64,000 nt of DNA from an uncultured Pantoea sp. (GCA_913778495.1 CAJYVD010000004.1:124001-188000), one strand, 5' to 3'; counted from the stretch's first letter, positions 44,342-54,147 are shown. Notes: generated by a model not told the origin, from the sequence alone. Numbers and translations: made by a program.

Positions 44342-45232
44342 TCAGCCCGGCCCTTCACTGGCGGCGGCCAGAAGCGGCACCATCACATCGCTAACGGGCG
44401 TCGGGATGCCGTATTGGCGTCCGTAGCGCTGAATCACGCCATTGCGAATATCCCACTCAAGTGGGCGGTTGGCTCGACGATCGGCCAGAATGGAAGTGCT
44501 CAAATCCGCCGGCGCACGATGAAAACCGTCCAGGATTTCATGCACGACAGTATCGTCGAGCGTCGCGCCCGCCGCGCGCGCCACGGCGAGGCACTCGCTT
44601 AAATAGCTGAGCGTCAGGGCGCTGATATCGCTGCGTGCGAAGACGCCGGCGCGTCGATTGGCCAGCACCATCACGCCTGCGGCGGCATTTTGCAGCAGCT
44701 TGCGCCAGGCCACAGAAATAAAGTCATCCGCCAGCGTCACCTCACAGCCGGTGTCGCGCAGCAGTTCGACGATGCGCTGCGCACTGGGGACGTTGGGTAG
44801 CGTCAGGCGCGGACTGGCGCGCAGCCATACTGATGCATCTGCCTCACGCTGTGCCGGAAACCACACCACCGACGGCAGCACCTCGGCACCGTTTACCCAC
44901 GGCGCGAGTGCCGCTTGCTGCTCAACGCCATTTTGCAGCGCGCACACCAGCGTATGGGCAGCGCATAACTTGCCGAGCCAGGGGGCACTCTCTCTGACCT
45001 GCGTGGTTTTTACCGCCAGCAACACCACATCAACCGGCCCCGTAACCGCGTTGGGGTCGGTGTGCACCGGACCGGGCACGATGATGTCTTGATCCTCGTA
45101 GCGCAGACGCAGCTGCGAATGGGCGGTACGCCCGCACAGCAGGGGCGTACGCTGGGCCGCATGCAGCCGCGCCGCGAGCGTAGTGCCGATGGCACCCGGC
45201 CCCACGAGCGCAACGGTTGGACGTTCGGACAT
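44342..45232 (-). CDS. 2-dehydropantoate 2-reductase-like protein (PanE/ApbA family)
   Basis: A 296-aa NADPH-dependent reductase. The Rossmann motif GPGAIGTTLAARL is at residues 11-23, AVKTTQVRE near 73, and the catalytic Lys region SVAWRKLLQNAAAGV near 170. The start at 45232 has AGGAG upstream. The family reduces ketopantoate in coenzyme A synthesis, but many accessory paralogues act on other 2-keto acids; with no pantothenate genes nearby the substrate is uncertain. Confidence 0.83.
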   Translation of the reverse strand: MSERPTVALVGPGAIGTTLAARLHAAQRTPLLCGRTAHSQLRLRYEDQDIIVPGPVHTDPNAVTGPVDVVLLAVKTTQVRESAPWLGKLCAAHTLVCALQNGVEQQAALAPWVNGAEVLPSVVWFPAQREADASVWLRASPRLTLPNVPSAQRIVELLRDTGCEVTLADDFISVAWRKLLQNAAAGVMVLANRRAGVFARSDISALTLSYLSECLAVARAAGATLDDTVVHEILDGFHRAPADLSTSILADRRANRPLEWDIRNGVIQRYGRQYGIPTPVSDVMVPLLAAASEGPG

Positions 45233-45605
45233 GGAATTGTCTCCTGCGTTTAATGGGTGTTCGCCACGCTCTGCCAACGACCGGCAAACCACGTGAATCC
45301 GTTTTAAGGTATAACGCTTCGCCCTCTGCCGCCAATGGCGTTATTACTTTATCTCGGTATTCGCCTGGACAAATGGCGGAAGGGCATCAATACTCACTCG
45401 TCACGCTTTTATTTCCCCCCATTCTTCAACATGACTAAAGCCTTGTTGATGCTTAACGCTGCATTGCTACATCCTTGTTTACTAATTGGTTTCTGTAATT
45501 ATCACTTAATTAATTATTGGAACTGAAATTAAATCTCGCCCTGCCGATAACTCATAACCCGCGACTCAACGCGTGGATGATAATCAACCAGGGATATTCA
45601 CTCTT
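45233..45605. other. Divergent intergenic region, panE-like gene and chemoreceptor gene
   Basis: About 370 nt with AT-rich sequence from 45420 onward. It carries a well-matched sigma-28 promoter for the chemoreceptor gene at 45524-45550. No coding frame looks real. Confidence 0.5.
45524..45550 (+). promoter_or_regulatory. Sigma-28 (FliA) promoter of the chemoreceptor gene
   Basis: TGAAATTA (45524-45531), an 11-nt spacer, then GCCGATAA (45543-45550). The -10 box is a perfect match to the FliA consensus TAAAGTTT-N11-GCCGATAA, the spacer is exact, and five of eight -35 bases agree. It lies 55 nt ahead of the start codon. This ties the gene to the flagellar regulon. Confidence 0.75.
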
Positions 45606-47429
45606 ATGAAAACAATACGTGCTGTTTTGGAAAATATCAGCGTGGCTAAAAAGCTCATGTTGGGCTTTGGCCTGTTATTGCTGCTGAGCATTGCGGTTGC
45701 GGCCTGTGGCATTAAGAATTTGCAGGATATCGCGGTACGTGCCGACAAACTCAGTGAGTTAAAAAGCATTAATGATCAGTTCGCGCTGGCCAAAGATGCC
45801 CGGCAGCAATACCTAAAAACCCATGATGAAAAATTCATCGCTGACAACGAAGCGCAGCTGAAACTCACTGACAACAGCATTACGAAGCTGAAAAGCTGGT
45901 CGTGGGATGAGGCACAAACGGCGATGATCGATTCGCTGCCCGGCGCGATGAGCCAATACCGTGAGCAGCGCGGGGAGACCGTTAACGAGGCCCGTAAGCG
46001 TCAAACCATTCTTGAAAATCTGAAATTTGCGGATGAGAGCGGCGCGCTCTATACCATGGCGAAAAGCTACAGCGGCGTGCAGGACGACAGCACTGCGGCG
46101 CTGCAAGAGATCGGCAAATACCTCACCGGCGTCAGCGTGCGCGTCAAGCTGCTCTCACTGGAAAACAGCGATGCCAACCGCCAGTCGCTGATGAGCTTTT
46201 TGAATGACACCATCCAGTTGATTGAAAAAGCGCGCCCGCGCCTGCGTGCGGAAGACAGTAGCGCGCTGGAGAAACTCACCGCGTTGCTGGCCTCACGACG
46301 CGACAGCGTTGAAGCCTATCAAGCCTCCGCGCTGGCAGAAGAGCAAGCCACGCGCCAGTTGGCGCAGGCGGGTGCTCATCTGACCACCACCAGCAATGCC
46401 CTTTTCTCCCAGCAGTTAAGCTCCACCCACGCTGACATTGGCCGTGCGATTTTCTGGATGGCCGTGCTGCTCGCCACCGCCGTGGTGGCCAGCGTGGCGA
46501 TCGCTGCGATCATTACCCGTCAGATCACGCGTCCCCTGGCCGCGACGCTGGAAGTGGCGCGTCGCATTGCGCAGGGCGATCTGAGTGCGCAGCTGGAGAC
46601 CTCGCGTAAAGATGAGCTGGGTGCGCTCATGCAGGCTGTGGGCAGCATGAGTCAGGATCTGCGCGGCATCATTGCGGATATTCGCCGCGGCGTCACGCAG
46701 TTTAGCCATGCGTCCTCTGAAATTGCCGCAGGCAACAACGATCTGTCTGCGCGCACGGAAGAGCAGGCGGCGGCGCTGGAGCAGACGGCGGCCAGCATGG
46801 AGCAGTTAACCGCGACCGTAAAACAGAACGTTGAAAATATTCATCACTCCAGCGCGCTGGCACGTCAGACGTCAGAAACCGCGAATAAAGGCGGCGAACT
46901 GGTGAAAAACGTGGTGGAGACCATGAACCAGATCAGCGCCAGCTCAGGAAAAATTGCCGAGATCACCACGGTGATCAACAGCATTGCGTTCCAGACCAAT
47001 ATCCTGGCGCTGAACGCAGCGGTAGAAGCCGCGCGCGCCGGTGAGCAGGGTCGCGGTTTCGCCGTGGTCGCGAGCGAAGTGCGCAACCTGGCGCAGCGCA
47101 GCGCGCAGGCGGCGAAAGAGATTGAAACGCTGATTGCGGAATCGGTGGGGCGCATCGACAGTGGATCGCAGCTGGTGGATCAGGCGGGCAAAACCATGGA
47201 AGACATTGTTAACTCGGTCGGCAACGTGACCAGCATACTGGATGAGATCGCCCAAGCCTCTGACGAGCAGAATCGCGGCATCTCGCAAGTGGGCGTTGCC
47301 ATCGTGCAGATGGACAGCGTCACGCAGCAAAATGCCGCGCTGGTTCAGCAATCGTCTGCTGCCGCCAGCGCGCTGCGCGATCAGGCTTCTACGCTTGAGG
47401 GCTCAGTGGCGCGCTTCGTGGTGGCCTGA
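45606..47429 (+). CDS. Methyl-accepting chemotaxis protein
   Basis: A 607-aa transmembrane chemoreceptor. Helix 1 is at about residues 15-37, followed by a four-helix-bundle ligand domain, helix 2 near 278-302, a HAMP domain ([24 protein letters not shown]) and the cytoplasmic signalling hairpin with the invariant tip [23 protein letters not shown] split across about 445-475. The C-terminus ends VARFVVA without the NWETF pentapeptide, so it is probably methylated with help from major receptors. Start at 45606 after a CAGGGA site. Ligand unknown. Confidence 0.9.
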   Translation: MKTIRAVLENISVAKKLMLGFGLLLLLSIAVAACGIKNLQDIAVRADKLSELKSINDQFALAKDARQQYLKTHDEKFIADNEAQLKLTDNSITKLKSWSWDEAQTAMIDSLPGAMSQYREQRGETVNEARKRQTILENLKFADESGALYTMAKSYSGVQDDSTAALQEIGKYLTGVSVRVKLLSLENSDANRQSLMSFLNDTIQLIEKARPRLRAEDSSALEKLTALLASRRDSVEAYQASALAEEQATRQLAQAGAHLTTTSNALFSQQLSSTHADIGRAIFWMAVLLATAVVASVAIAAIITRQITRPLAATLEVARRIAQGDLSAQLETSRKDELGALMQAVGSMSQDLRGIIADIRRGVTQFSHASSEIAAGNNDLSARTEEQAAALEQTAASMEQLTATVKQNVENIHHSSALARQTSETANKGGELVKNVVETMNQISASSGKIAEITTVINSIAFQTNILALNAAVEAARAGEQGRGFAVVASEVRNLAQRSAQAAKEIETLIAESVGRIDSGSQLVDQAGKTMEDIVNSVGNVTSILDEIAQASDEQNRGISQVGVAIVQMDSVTQQNAALVQQSSAAASALRDQASTLEGSVARFVVA

Positions 47430-47850
47430 GTCAGGTTCAACCCGCTCGCCACCAGCTTATCCCGTGCCGCCGACCGACGGCACGGGATAAAAGCTTTCAC
47501 TCAAAGGGCGTCGTGGTGACTCGGCGCCTTTCACTCATTGTTATCTCACCACGCTTTTCTTTCAAAAAGTCCGTTATTAAGGTTGGACTAATCTTTCTCC
47601 GCGATACTGCACAACATAGACCCAATAGGGCAAAAAATAATAACGCCTGGCGGCACGCTTTTCGCCGCATCACAGTGCGCTGTTATAAGCAGTGAATAAT
47701 TGTGCACAACACCACGGGAATGCCTTTGCAACAGATTTCATTTCGCGATACGCAATGATTTGTCGCGATGAAATGGCAGTGAATAACAAGAACAACGCGC
47801 GAACGTCTATACGCTTAAACTCACGCGGTCAGGCGTGTATGGGGTGAGCA
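47430..47850. other. Intergenic region between the chemoreceptor and SDR genes
   Basis: A 421-nt gap with the terminator at 47457-47490 and an imperfect inverted repeat at about 47735-47774 (ATTTCAT-TT-CGCGA against TCGCGATGAAAT). The rest is AT-rich promoter-like sequence. No coding frame is convincing. Confidence 0.4.
47457..47490 (+). terminator. Terminator of the chemoreceptor gene
   Basis: TTATCCCGTGCCG (47457-47469) and CGGCACGGGATAA (47478-47490) form a perfect 13-bp stem with an 8-nt loop, 28 nt after the stop codon. Confidence 0.7.
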
Positions 47851-48663
47851 GTGAACCTTCTCAATAAAAATGTGATTTTGACCGGTGCCAGCGACGGCAT
47901 GGGGCAAGCGCTGGCGCGAAAGCTGGCGGATCAAGGCGCCTGCCTGTGGCTGGTCGGACGAAATCGCAGCGCGCTACAGGCGCTGCGCGCCTCGTTGAGA
48001 GAGCCGGGACGCCATACGGTCTTTTGCGTGACGGAATACAGTGACGATGAGATCATTAATCTGGCGGCTTGCTTTCACGCCGGATTGCGACTGGACGTGC
48101 TGATAAACAACGCTGACACCAGCCGCTTTGCGCTGCTCGCTCAGCAATCTTTCCAGGATATTCGGCTGCAGCTTCGGGTAAACAGCGAGATCCCTTTGCT
48201 ACTGACGCGCGCCCTGATTCATCATTTTGCTGCGGGCGGCGTTATTCTTAACGTGGGCTCGGTGCTGGGCGAACTGGGTCATCCCGGCTACAGCGTTTAC
48301 GGTGCGACCAAAGCCAGCATGCTGGGTTTTTCTGACGCGCTGCGCCGCGAGCTTGCGCCGTCTGGGCTATCCGTAATCTATGTCGCTCCGCGCAGGATAC
48401 GCACCGCGCTGCATGCCGGTGCAGCGCATGCCATGCAGCAAGCCCCAGGCCAGTGCTGCGACGAGCCGGAGGCGGTCGCCGATCACGTGATGACAGCACT
48501 GCTGAGAAACCAACCGCGCAGTCGGATGGGCCGGCTGGAAAGGATCTTTATCCGGCTCAATACGCTGTTTCCTCGCCTGGTGGACTACGTGCTGCAAAAG
48601 AAAATGCCCGCGATCGATCGCTTACTCTACTCGCAGGCCAAAGAGGGTTTTCAAGAACGATAG
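47851..48663 (+). CDS. SDR oxidoreductase
   Basis: A 270-aa classical short-chain dehydrogenase: GASDGMGQALA (residues 12-22), NNADTS near 87, a Ser in NVGSVLG near 134 and the catalytic YGATKAS near 150-156. The GRN motif near 37 suggests NADPH. The extended C-terminus with basic residues is typical of DltE-like or fatty-acyl SDRs. The start is GTG with a GTGAG site. Substrate unknown. Confidence 0.82.
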   Translation: MNLLNKNVILTGASDGMGQALARKLADQGACLWLVGRNRSALQALRASLREPGRHTVFCVTEYSDDEIINLAACFHAGLRLDVLINNADTSRFALLAQQSFQDIRLQLRVNSEIPLLLTRALIHHFAAGGVILNVGSVLGELGHPGYSVYGATKASMLGFSDALRRELAPSGLSVIYVAPRRIRTALHAGAAHAMQQAPGQCCDEPEAVADHVMTALLRNQPRSRMGRLERIFIRLNTLFPRLVDYVLQKKMPAIDRLLYSQAKEGFQER

Positions 48664-48694
48664 GCCGTACCAGAGCGACGTAAGCGCGTCGGCG

Positions 48695-48940
48695 TTATTC
48701 ATTGCCCCACGTATTCAGGAATTGGGCGATATCATCAATACGGTCCGGATTGATGCCGGCTTGCTGCGCCATATCGGCCTGCGCCGCTTCGCTGATCTCT
48801 TCACCATTCATCAAACGCGTAATCAGTAATTCAAAATAATGCGCTAAGGCATCGTGTTCAGCCTCTTGCACGGGCGTAGCCGCCTCTTGCGCATACTCTT
48901 CGGTGATATCGTAAAACTTCATTGGGATGGTGTCTTTCAT
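48695..48940 (-). CDS. Unrecognised acidic small protein (81 aa)
   Basis: An 81-aa cytoplasmic protein with many acidic residues and an all-helical look ([22 protein letters not shown], then [17 protein letters not shown]). GGAG precedes the ATG. I do not recognise the family. It lies convergent to the SDR gene with a 31-nt gap and alone on its strand. Confidence 0.65.
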   Translation of the reverse strand: MKDTIPMKFYDITEEYAQEAATPVQEAEHDALAHYFELLITRLMNGEEISEAAQADMAQQAGINPDRIDDIAQFLNTWGNE

Positions 48941-49189
48941 CTGTTACTCCAGCATTAACGATAGAAAGCCAGGCGGCTTTCTGCGATGCCTCAAGGATAA
49001 CATCCCTTCCGTTGCGCGGGCAGGTCTCCTCCCGTTATCCCCGTCGGTTGCCGATAATTTCCCCATGCCGTGCAGCGCCCTGGCTATTTATTCACGCAGA
49101 GTGTGAAGGCGATCACCGCGTACACACGCTGCGGTTGGCCATTACCACTATAGTCGTAACACGTTCCGGTTATGGTGAGTGGCAAAGAA

Positions 49190-50392
49190 ATGAAAAACAC
49201 AGCAAAAACAGTGGGAAACGGTTTAGCAGGCCGCTTAACCGTGGCATTATCGCTGACTCTTTTTTCACTGGCGGGGAGTGCCATGGCAAACGCAACGCAA
49301 CATCTTGAAACGGCCTTAGTCGGCACCTGGACCGCTATTCCTGACGCACCGCAGGTGCAAAAGCCCGATCGGCCCAGCGAAGGGCTGTATCGTATGCGGG
49401 TGAATAGCGACGGCTCGCTGACGCCGCTGGGCGTGGTGAAAATGAAAAGCCCGTCGTGGATTGTCAAATCGCGCGATGGCCGTTTTGCTTACACCACTAA
49501 CGAAGAGGTGGAAGGGACGGTTACGGCGCTAGCCATTGACGCCAACGGCGAGGTCACCGTGTTGAATCAGGTGTCGAGCCACGGGCAGCAGCCGACGCAT
49601 GCCACGCTGAGCCCGGACGGCAAATTCCTGTTTGTGGCAAATTACTCGGTCGCCAAGGGCGGCGCAGGCGTAACGGTATTGCCGGTGATGAATGACGGTA
49701 AACTGGGCGCGGAGGTGCAGCATATCGCCTTCGAGGCGGGCAGCGGCGCGGTGCAAGATCGCCAGCAAAGCGGCCATGCGCATTCCACCACCTTCACATC
49801 GGATGGCCATTACCTGTTTGCCGCGGATTTGGGCGACGACAAACTGCACGCCTTCCGCTATCACGCCGACCGCGCGCAGCCACTGGAAGCAGACAGCGCC
49901 CGCGATGTGCGTTTCTCTGCCGGCGCGGGGCCGCGTCATATGGTGTTTTCCGCGGATGGTCAACACGCCTACGTCACCGTGGAGATGAGCGGGGAAGTGG
50001 TCGTCTTTAACGTAAAAGACGGGCATCTCACGCAAAAAAGCGCGGTAAAACTCAACGCGGAAAACGCATCGGCGGCCTTTAAAAGCGCCAGCGGGATCCT
50101 TTTCAGTCCGGACAGGCATTTTATCGTGACGGCTAACCGGGGCGATGATAATCATTTGGTGGTGTTTGCCGTGCAGCAAGATGGATCGTTGAGCGCGCCA
50201 AAACGCTATGCTGCCGGCGGCATCGAGCCGCGTGCCTTCGCCTTTGACGCTACCGGTAAGCATCTTTATGTGACTAACGTGTTTACCAACAGCATCACCC
50301 GCTTTGATTTTGACGCGCAGAGCGGTGCGCTAACGCCTGCGGGCGTCGCGGCAACCGTGTCCACGCCCACCGATATTAAATTCTTCAATTAA
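49190..50392 (+). CDS. Exported lactonase-family beta-propeller protein
   Basis: A 400-aa protein with a signal peptide (about residues 1-33, ending AMA) and a seven-bladed propeller of the 6-phosphogluconolactonase (Pgl/YbhE) type. Repeated blade motifs such as HATLSPDGKFLFVANY, HSTTFTSDGHYLFAADLGDD and PRHMVFSADGQHAYVTVE mark it. Export argues against the cytoplasmic pentose-phosphate step and for hydrolysis of an external lactone or a binding role. Start at 49190; an ATG-like start six codons earlier is possible. Confidence 0.83.
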   Translation: MKNTAKTVGNGLAGRLTVALSLTLFSLAGSAMANATQHLETALVGTWTAIPDAPQVQKPDRPSEGLYRMRVNSDGSLTPLGVVKMKSPSWIVKSRDGRFAYTTNEEVEGTVTALAIDANGEVTVLNQVSSHGQQPTHATLSPDGKFLFVANYSVAKGGAGVTVLPVMNDGKLGAEVQHIAFEAGSGAVQDRQQSGHAHSTTFTSDGHYLFAADLGDDKLHAFRYHADRAQPLEADSARDVRFSAGAGPRHMVFSADGQHAYVTVEMSGEVVVFNVKDGHLTQKSAVKLNAENASAAFKSASGILFSPDRHFIVTANRGDDNHLVVFAVQQDGSLSAPKRYAAGGIEPRAFAFDATGKHLYVTNVFTNSITRFDFDAQSGALTPAGVAATVSTPTDIKFFN

Positions 50393-50400
50393 TGCTAGTG

Positions 50401-50421
50401 CCCGGCGGGCGCATCGCCGGG
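50401..50421. terminator. Convergent terminator hairpin
   Basis: CCCGGCG (50401-50407) and CGCCGGG (50415-50421) form a 7-bp stem with a 7-nt loop between the lactonase-like gene and the LysR gene. Confidence 0.5.
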
Positions 50422-50423
50422 GC

Positions 50424-51326
50424 TTAGCGAATGGTCAGCGCAGATAAGGCCGTGAGCAGCGCATCCACTTTGGGAAGCAACTGTTTGCGGCGCGGCCAGA
50501 TAAGCGTTAGCGGCAGGCCATCCGGCTGCTGCTGCGGCAGAATAATCTCCAGTTCACCGCGCGCCAGCGCGTCCTGCACCAGCCACGAGGGCATCTGCGC
50601 CACGCCCAAACCGGCGCAGACGGCCTGTAACTGAGCGTCTACATCCCCTAAAGACATGCGATGCGCCACGCTGCGCCAGTGCGGGTGGCCGTCGCGCGTG
50701 GTGAAGAGCCAGGGTTTGGCGCTGCCGTCTGCGCGCTCATAGACAATGGCTTTATGTTCGAACAGCGCCTGCTCCCCTGCGGGGCGTCCGGCCGCGTCCA
50801 GATAGCCTGGCGCGGCGCAAAACACCATGCGCTCGCGCCCCATGTGACGGCTCCCCAGCGAGGCAGGCAGATCGGGGGAACCGCCGATGCGCACCGCGAC
50901 ATCAATGCCTTCATCAAAGAGATCGATAAAGCGGTCGGAGAAGGTGAGGGTGAGGGCAACGTCCGGGTGCTGTTGGCTAAACGGCAGCAACAAGGGCATC
51001 ACACAGAGTCGGCCATAGGTGCTCGGCACCGCAATGCGCAAACGACCAGATGGAATGGTGCGCTGGGCGGCCAACACCGCCTCGGCTTCGGCCAGCTCCT
51101 CCATAATGCGCAGACAGGTTTGGTAATAGGCGCTGCCGGCATCGGTCAGACTCAAACTGCGGGTGGTGCGCTCCAGCAGGCGTGAGCCTAGCCGCGCCTC
51201 CAGCCGCGTGACGCTTTTGCTCACCGCCGACCCGGTGACATGCAACCGCTTGGCCGCGGCGGCAAAGCTGCCGCTCTCCACGCTGGCCACAAAGGGAACG
51301 ATATCTTTTAAACGCTGATCGTGCAT
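50424..51326 (-). CDS. LysR-type regulator, divergent from the PRISE-like gene
   Basis: A 300-aa LysR regulator: N-terminal helix-turn-helix (FAAAAKRLHVTGSAVSKSVTRLE, residues 20-42), and the effector domain with the CrgA-like segment PSGRLRIAVPSTYGRL near 91. It is divergent from the gene at 51427 with 100 nt between, so that reductase is the likely target. The effector is unknown. Confidence 0.88.
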   Translation of the reverse strand: MHDQRLKDIVPFVASVESGSFAAAAKRLHVTGSAVSKSVTRLEARLGSRLLERTTRSLSLTDAGSAYYQTCLRIMEELAEAEAVLAAQRTIPSGRLRIAVPSTYGRLCVMPLLLPFSQQHPDVALTLTFSDRFIDLFDEGIDVAVRIGGSPDLPASLGSRHMGRERMVFCAAPGYLDAAGRPAGEQALFEHKAIVYERADGSAKPWLFTTRDGHPHWRSVAHRMSLGDVDAQLQAVCAGLGVAQMPSWLVQDALARGELEIILPQQQPDGLPLTLIWPRRKQLLPKVDALLTALSALTIR

Positions 51327-51426
51327 GGATTCGTGAACTCAGGTTAAGAATGCCGTGAATTTATACCAGAGATAAGAATTAAATTCTCTATTACGCTTAT
51401 CATGACTGAACCAGAGGAGATTTGAC

Positions 51427-52494
51427 ATGCAAAAGCAGGCATTGATTGTGGGCATCAGCGGCGTGATCGGACGCGCGCTGGCAGAGAAATTGCAGCGCGA
51501 AGGTTGGCAGGTCACCGGGCTGTCGCGTGGTCGCGGCGCGGTGCCTGAAGGATGCCGCAGCCTCACGGCCGATCTCACCGACGCGGACGCGGTGCGTGAG
51601 GCGCTGGCGCAGGAAAAACCCGACGCGCTGTTCTTTAGCGTGTGGGCGCGACAGGAAAATGAAAAAGCCAATATTCGCGTTAACGGCGGCATGGTTCGCA
51701 ACGTCATCGAAGCCTTGGGCGAACGCCTGCACGGTGCGCACGTGGCGCTGGTCACCGGCCTCAAACACTACCTCGGTCCGTTCGAAGCTTACGGCAAAGG
51801 CGCCGCGCCGGTTACGCCATTCCGTGAAGAGCAGGGTCGTCAGCCGGTCGACAACTTTTATTACGCGCAGGAAGACGAAGTGTTCGCGGGTGCTGAGAAG
51901 TATGACTACCGCTGGAGCGTGCACCGTCCGCACACCATTGTGGGCTATGCGCTCGGCAATGCCATGAACATGGGGCAGACGCTGGCGGTGTATGCCACGC
52001 TGTGTCGTGAAAAAGGCTGGCCGTTTATCTTCCCCGGTTCGCCAGAACAGTGGCAGGGCGTGTCTGACGTCACCGATGCGGGACTATTGGCCGAACAGCT
52101 GCACTGGGCAGCCACCGCTCAAGGCGCGGCCAATCAAGATTTCAATGCCGTGAACGGCGACGTGTTCCGCTGGAACTGGCTGTGGCCGCGTCTGGCTGCT
52201 TACTTTGGCCTCGACGCTGCCGAATATCCCGCGCAGATGATGCCGCTGGAAGGCCGTATGCAGGACGCCGCCGAGGCGTGGCGCGAGGTCGCTGCGAAAC
52301 ACCAGCTGCGTGAAGCGGATATCGGTAAGCTGGCGTCCTGGTGGCACACCGATGCCGATCTGGGCCGCCCGATGGAAGCCTTCACCGACATGAGCAAAAG
52401 CCGCAAAGCGGGCTTTACCGGCTACCGTTCCACGCTGGACTCCTTCACCGCGCTGTTCGATAAGCTGAAAGCGGAGAAGATCATTCCTCAATGA
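51427..52494 (+). CDS. PRISE-type NAD(P)H enone reductase-like SDR
   Basis: A 355-aa atypical extended SDR. It has GISGVIGRALAEKL (residues 9-22) and the NFYY motif (NFYYAQEDEVF near 142), a hallmark of progesterone-5-beta-reductase/iridoid-synthase-like proteins in place of YxxxK. WSVHRPHTIVGYALGNAMN follows near 158. Relatives reduce activated enones with NADPH. GGAG precedes the ATG. Probably regulated by the divergent LysR protein. Confidence 0.82.
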   Translation: MQKQALIVGISGVIGRALAEKLQREGWQVTGLSRGRGAVPEGCRSLTADLTDADAVREALAQEKPDALFFSVWARQENEKANIRVNGGMVRNVIEALGERLHGAHVALVTGLKHYLGPFEAYGKGAAPVTPFREEQGRQPVDNFYYAQEDEVFAGAEKYDYRWSVHRPHTIVGYALGNAMNMGQTLAVYATLCREKGWPFIFPGSPEQWQGVSDVTDAGLLAEQLHWAATAQGAANQDFNAVNGDVFRWNWLWPRLAAYFGLDAAEYPAQMMPLEGRMQDAAEAWREVAAKHQLREADIGKLASWWHTDADLGRPMEAFTDMSKSRKAGFTGYRSTLDSFTALFDKLKAEKIIPQ

Positions 52495-52500
52495 TCGCAA

Positions 52501-52523
52501 CATCGGGCGCCCCGCGCCCGATG
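52501..52523 (+). terminator. Terminator-like hairpin after the PRISE-like gene
   Basis: CATCGGGCGC (52501-52510) and GCGCCCGATG (52514-52523) form a perfect 10-bp stem with a 3-nt loop, 6 nt after the stop codon. Confidence 0.55.
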
Positions 52524-52646
52524 TCATTCCTGCCACACCAAGGCACGGCACGCGCCCGTTTAACCGTTATTGCTGTCTCGGCAAACGGACCCGTCTCCCC
52601 GTCTATGCTATAGCCTGACGACCTTACTTGAAGGAGAGATTGGGCT

Positions 52647-53243
52647 ATGCATACCCTTATCGTCACCGCACATCCCAGTGACAACGCCTATACCCAAGCC
52701 GTGGTTAACCGGTTAACGGCGGGTCTCACTGCTGCCCCGGGCAATAGCGTGGAAGTCGCCGATCTGGCGCGTGAACAATTTGATCCCCGCTTTACGCCGC
52801 AGGATTACGCCTATTTCAGCGGCAGCGGCGCACCCGATCCGGCCATTGTGGCGGAACAGCAGCGCATCGACCGTGCCGATCGGCTGGTGCTGGTTTTCCC
52901 GATTTATTGGTGGTCGATGCCCGCGCTACTGAAAGGCTGGATCGATCGCGTCTTCACCGGCGGTTGGGCCTTTGATTACGATTCCACGGGCCTTAAAAAG
53001 CGCCTGACGCGCCTCGAAGCGATGATCGTCGGCATTGCGGGTGCCCCGCAGGAAACGTATGTGCGCCGGGGCTATCGCGATGCGATACAGACGCAAATTG
53101 TGGAAGGCATCTTTGATTATTGCGGCATTCGAGCGCTTGATAGCGTGCTGCTGCATCCGCTGGATGCAGAGAGCCAGCAGCAAGGCCTGACGCAAGCCTT
53201 TGCGCTAGGGCAGGCGCTCGGTGCTCAATCCGTTAAGGCATGA
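52647..53243 (+). CDS. NAD(P)H-dependent flavin oxidoreductase (MdaB/KefF-like)
   Basis: A 198-aa flavodoxin-like quinone reductase. HPSDNAYTQAVVNRL at the N-terminus binds FMN/FAD phosphate. FPIYWWSMPALLKGWIDRVF (near residue 90) and the GIAGAPQETY loop complete the flavin site. It should carry out two-electron reduction of quinones. GGAGAG precedes the ATG. It is the last GC-rich gene before the AT-rich island. Confidence 0.85.
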   Translation: MHTLIVTAHPSDNAYTQAVVNRLTAGLTAAPGNSVEVADLAREQFDPRFTPQDYAYFSGSGAPDPAIVAEQQRIDRADRLVLVFPIYWWSMPALLKGWIDRVFTGGWAFDYDSTGLKKRLTRLEAMIVGIAGAPQETYVRRGYRDAIQTQIVEGIFDYCGIRALDSVLLHPLDAESQQQGLTQAFALGQALGAQSVKA

Positions 53244-53889
53244 CGCCTGCTTTGCTTTTGAGACAATGACAAGCGTGCGTATCGCTGCGCACGTGTATTT
53301 ACCACCTTATTAGGCACAGCTTTCGCTGAATGCGTAAATCAAAATTTACAGGTTGCGATAAAGAATAACGGTAAAACGCCCTTGAAAGCGCCCTTTTTAA
53401 GAGGATGGCGCTGGAAAACGCCTTAAAGAGATGCAATAGTGTTTATGTAGAGCACGGAACGCAACGTCAAACCCGCTACATATTAGCGGGCCTTGCAGGA
53501 AGCCAAGGGCATAACCATCACAGCAGGCTGATGGGCCACATTCGGTTCGATGCCACAGTGCATGATCCAGCAATAAAATCCTACATAACCCTAAACGTAA
53601 AAATAAGACGCTACTGCGCTTGTGGTAAAAGAAATACGTTTCTTGATATCGCGTTATTAAGAAAACCTTGGACTTATAGACTAATTAAGTAAGATAAAGG
53701 GGGATAAGACGCGTATTTTATAAGCTAAATGCACAAAATACATCTGCACGATTTTTATTTTCTTGTGGTGCATTACATATTACATTGTCATGTGGCTACA
53801 TCCTTTTAGTCGAATTCAACGTTTTTTAGAGTATCGTTTTATCGCTTTCCTAAACAGATTGGCTAAATTAACGCCACAAGGAGGCCTCA
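53244..53889. other. AT-rich leader of the zeta-toxin island
   Basis: A 646-nt stretch where base composition falls sharply from about 53290. It contains a hairpin (CCCGCTA 53472-53478 with TAGCGGG 53484-53490). A 95-codon frame at 53405-53692 matches nothing I know and lacks a well-spaced ribosome site. The last 190 nt, very AT-rich, should hold the promoter of the first array gene. Confidence 0.45.
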
Positions 53890-54147
53890 ATGAATAAGAT
53901 AGATATGATTCATGAACACTACGTATTACGAAGTGGATTGAACAGCCTTAGAGTGCTTATGTTTAAAAAGATTCCTTTAGAAAGTTTGACGCCCGAGCAA
54001 GATGCTGATGCACAAGCCGTTGCAAATAAAAATAAAAATTACAGAACGACTGAGCCAGACGATATTGATTATGATGCAGAGTGGGCGTTTATCAATGACA
54101 TGAAAGCGAAATATTCCGCCCTTCCCGATATTGATTATGATAAATAA
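53890..54147 (+). CDS. Acidic array protein 1 (candidate antitoxin/immunity paralogue)
   Basis: An 85-aa acidic protein, first of four paralogues. Shared blocks: HYVLRSGLNSLRVLM (residues 10-24), LTPEQDADAQAVANKNKNY (33-51), DDIDYDAEWAFIN (57-69) and AKYSALPDI (73-81). Its N-terminus MNKIDMIHEH and KKIPLE segment pair it with copy 4 rather than the middle copies. AAGGAGG lies just upstream. No known domain is recognised; no signal peptide or membrane segment. Its role is inferred from the linked zeta-type toxin gene. Confidence 0.75.
   Translation: MNKIDMIHEHYVLRSGLNSLRVLMFKKIPLESLTPEQDADAQAVANKNKNYRTTEPDDIDYDAEWAFINDMKAKYSALPDIDYDK

Noticed and set aside
53472-53490. Small hairpin (CCCGCTA/TAGCGGG) as terminator or tRNA remnant
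   Set aside because: No T run follows and no tRNA arms can be built around it.
53405-53692. 95-codon open frame ahead of the toxin array
   Set aside because: The only GAGG abuts the ATG, the product resembles no family and has no coding-like pattern; kept as non-coding leader, though it could be a decayed gene.
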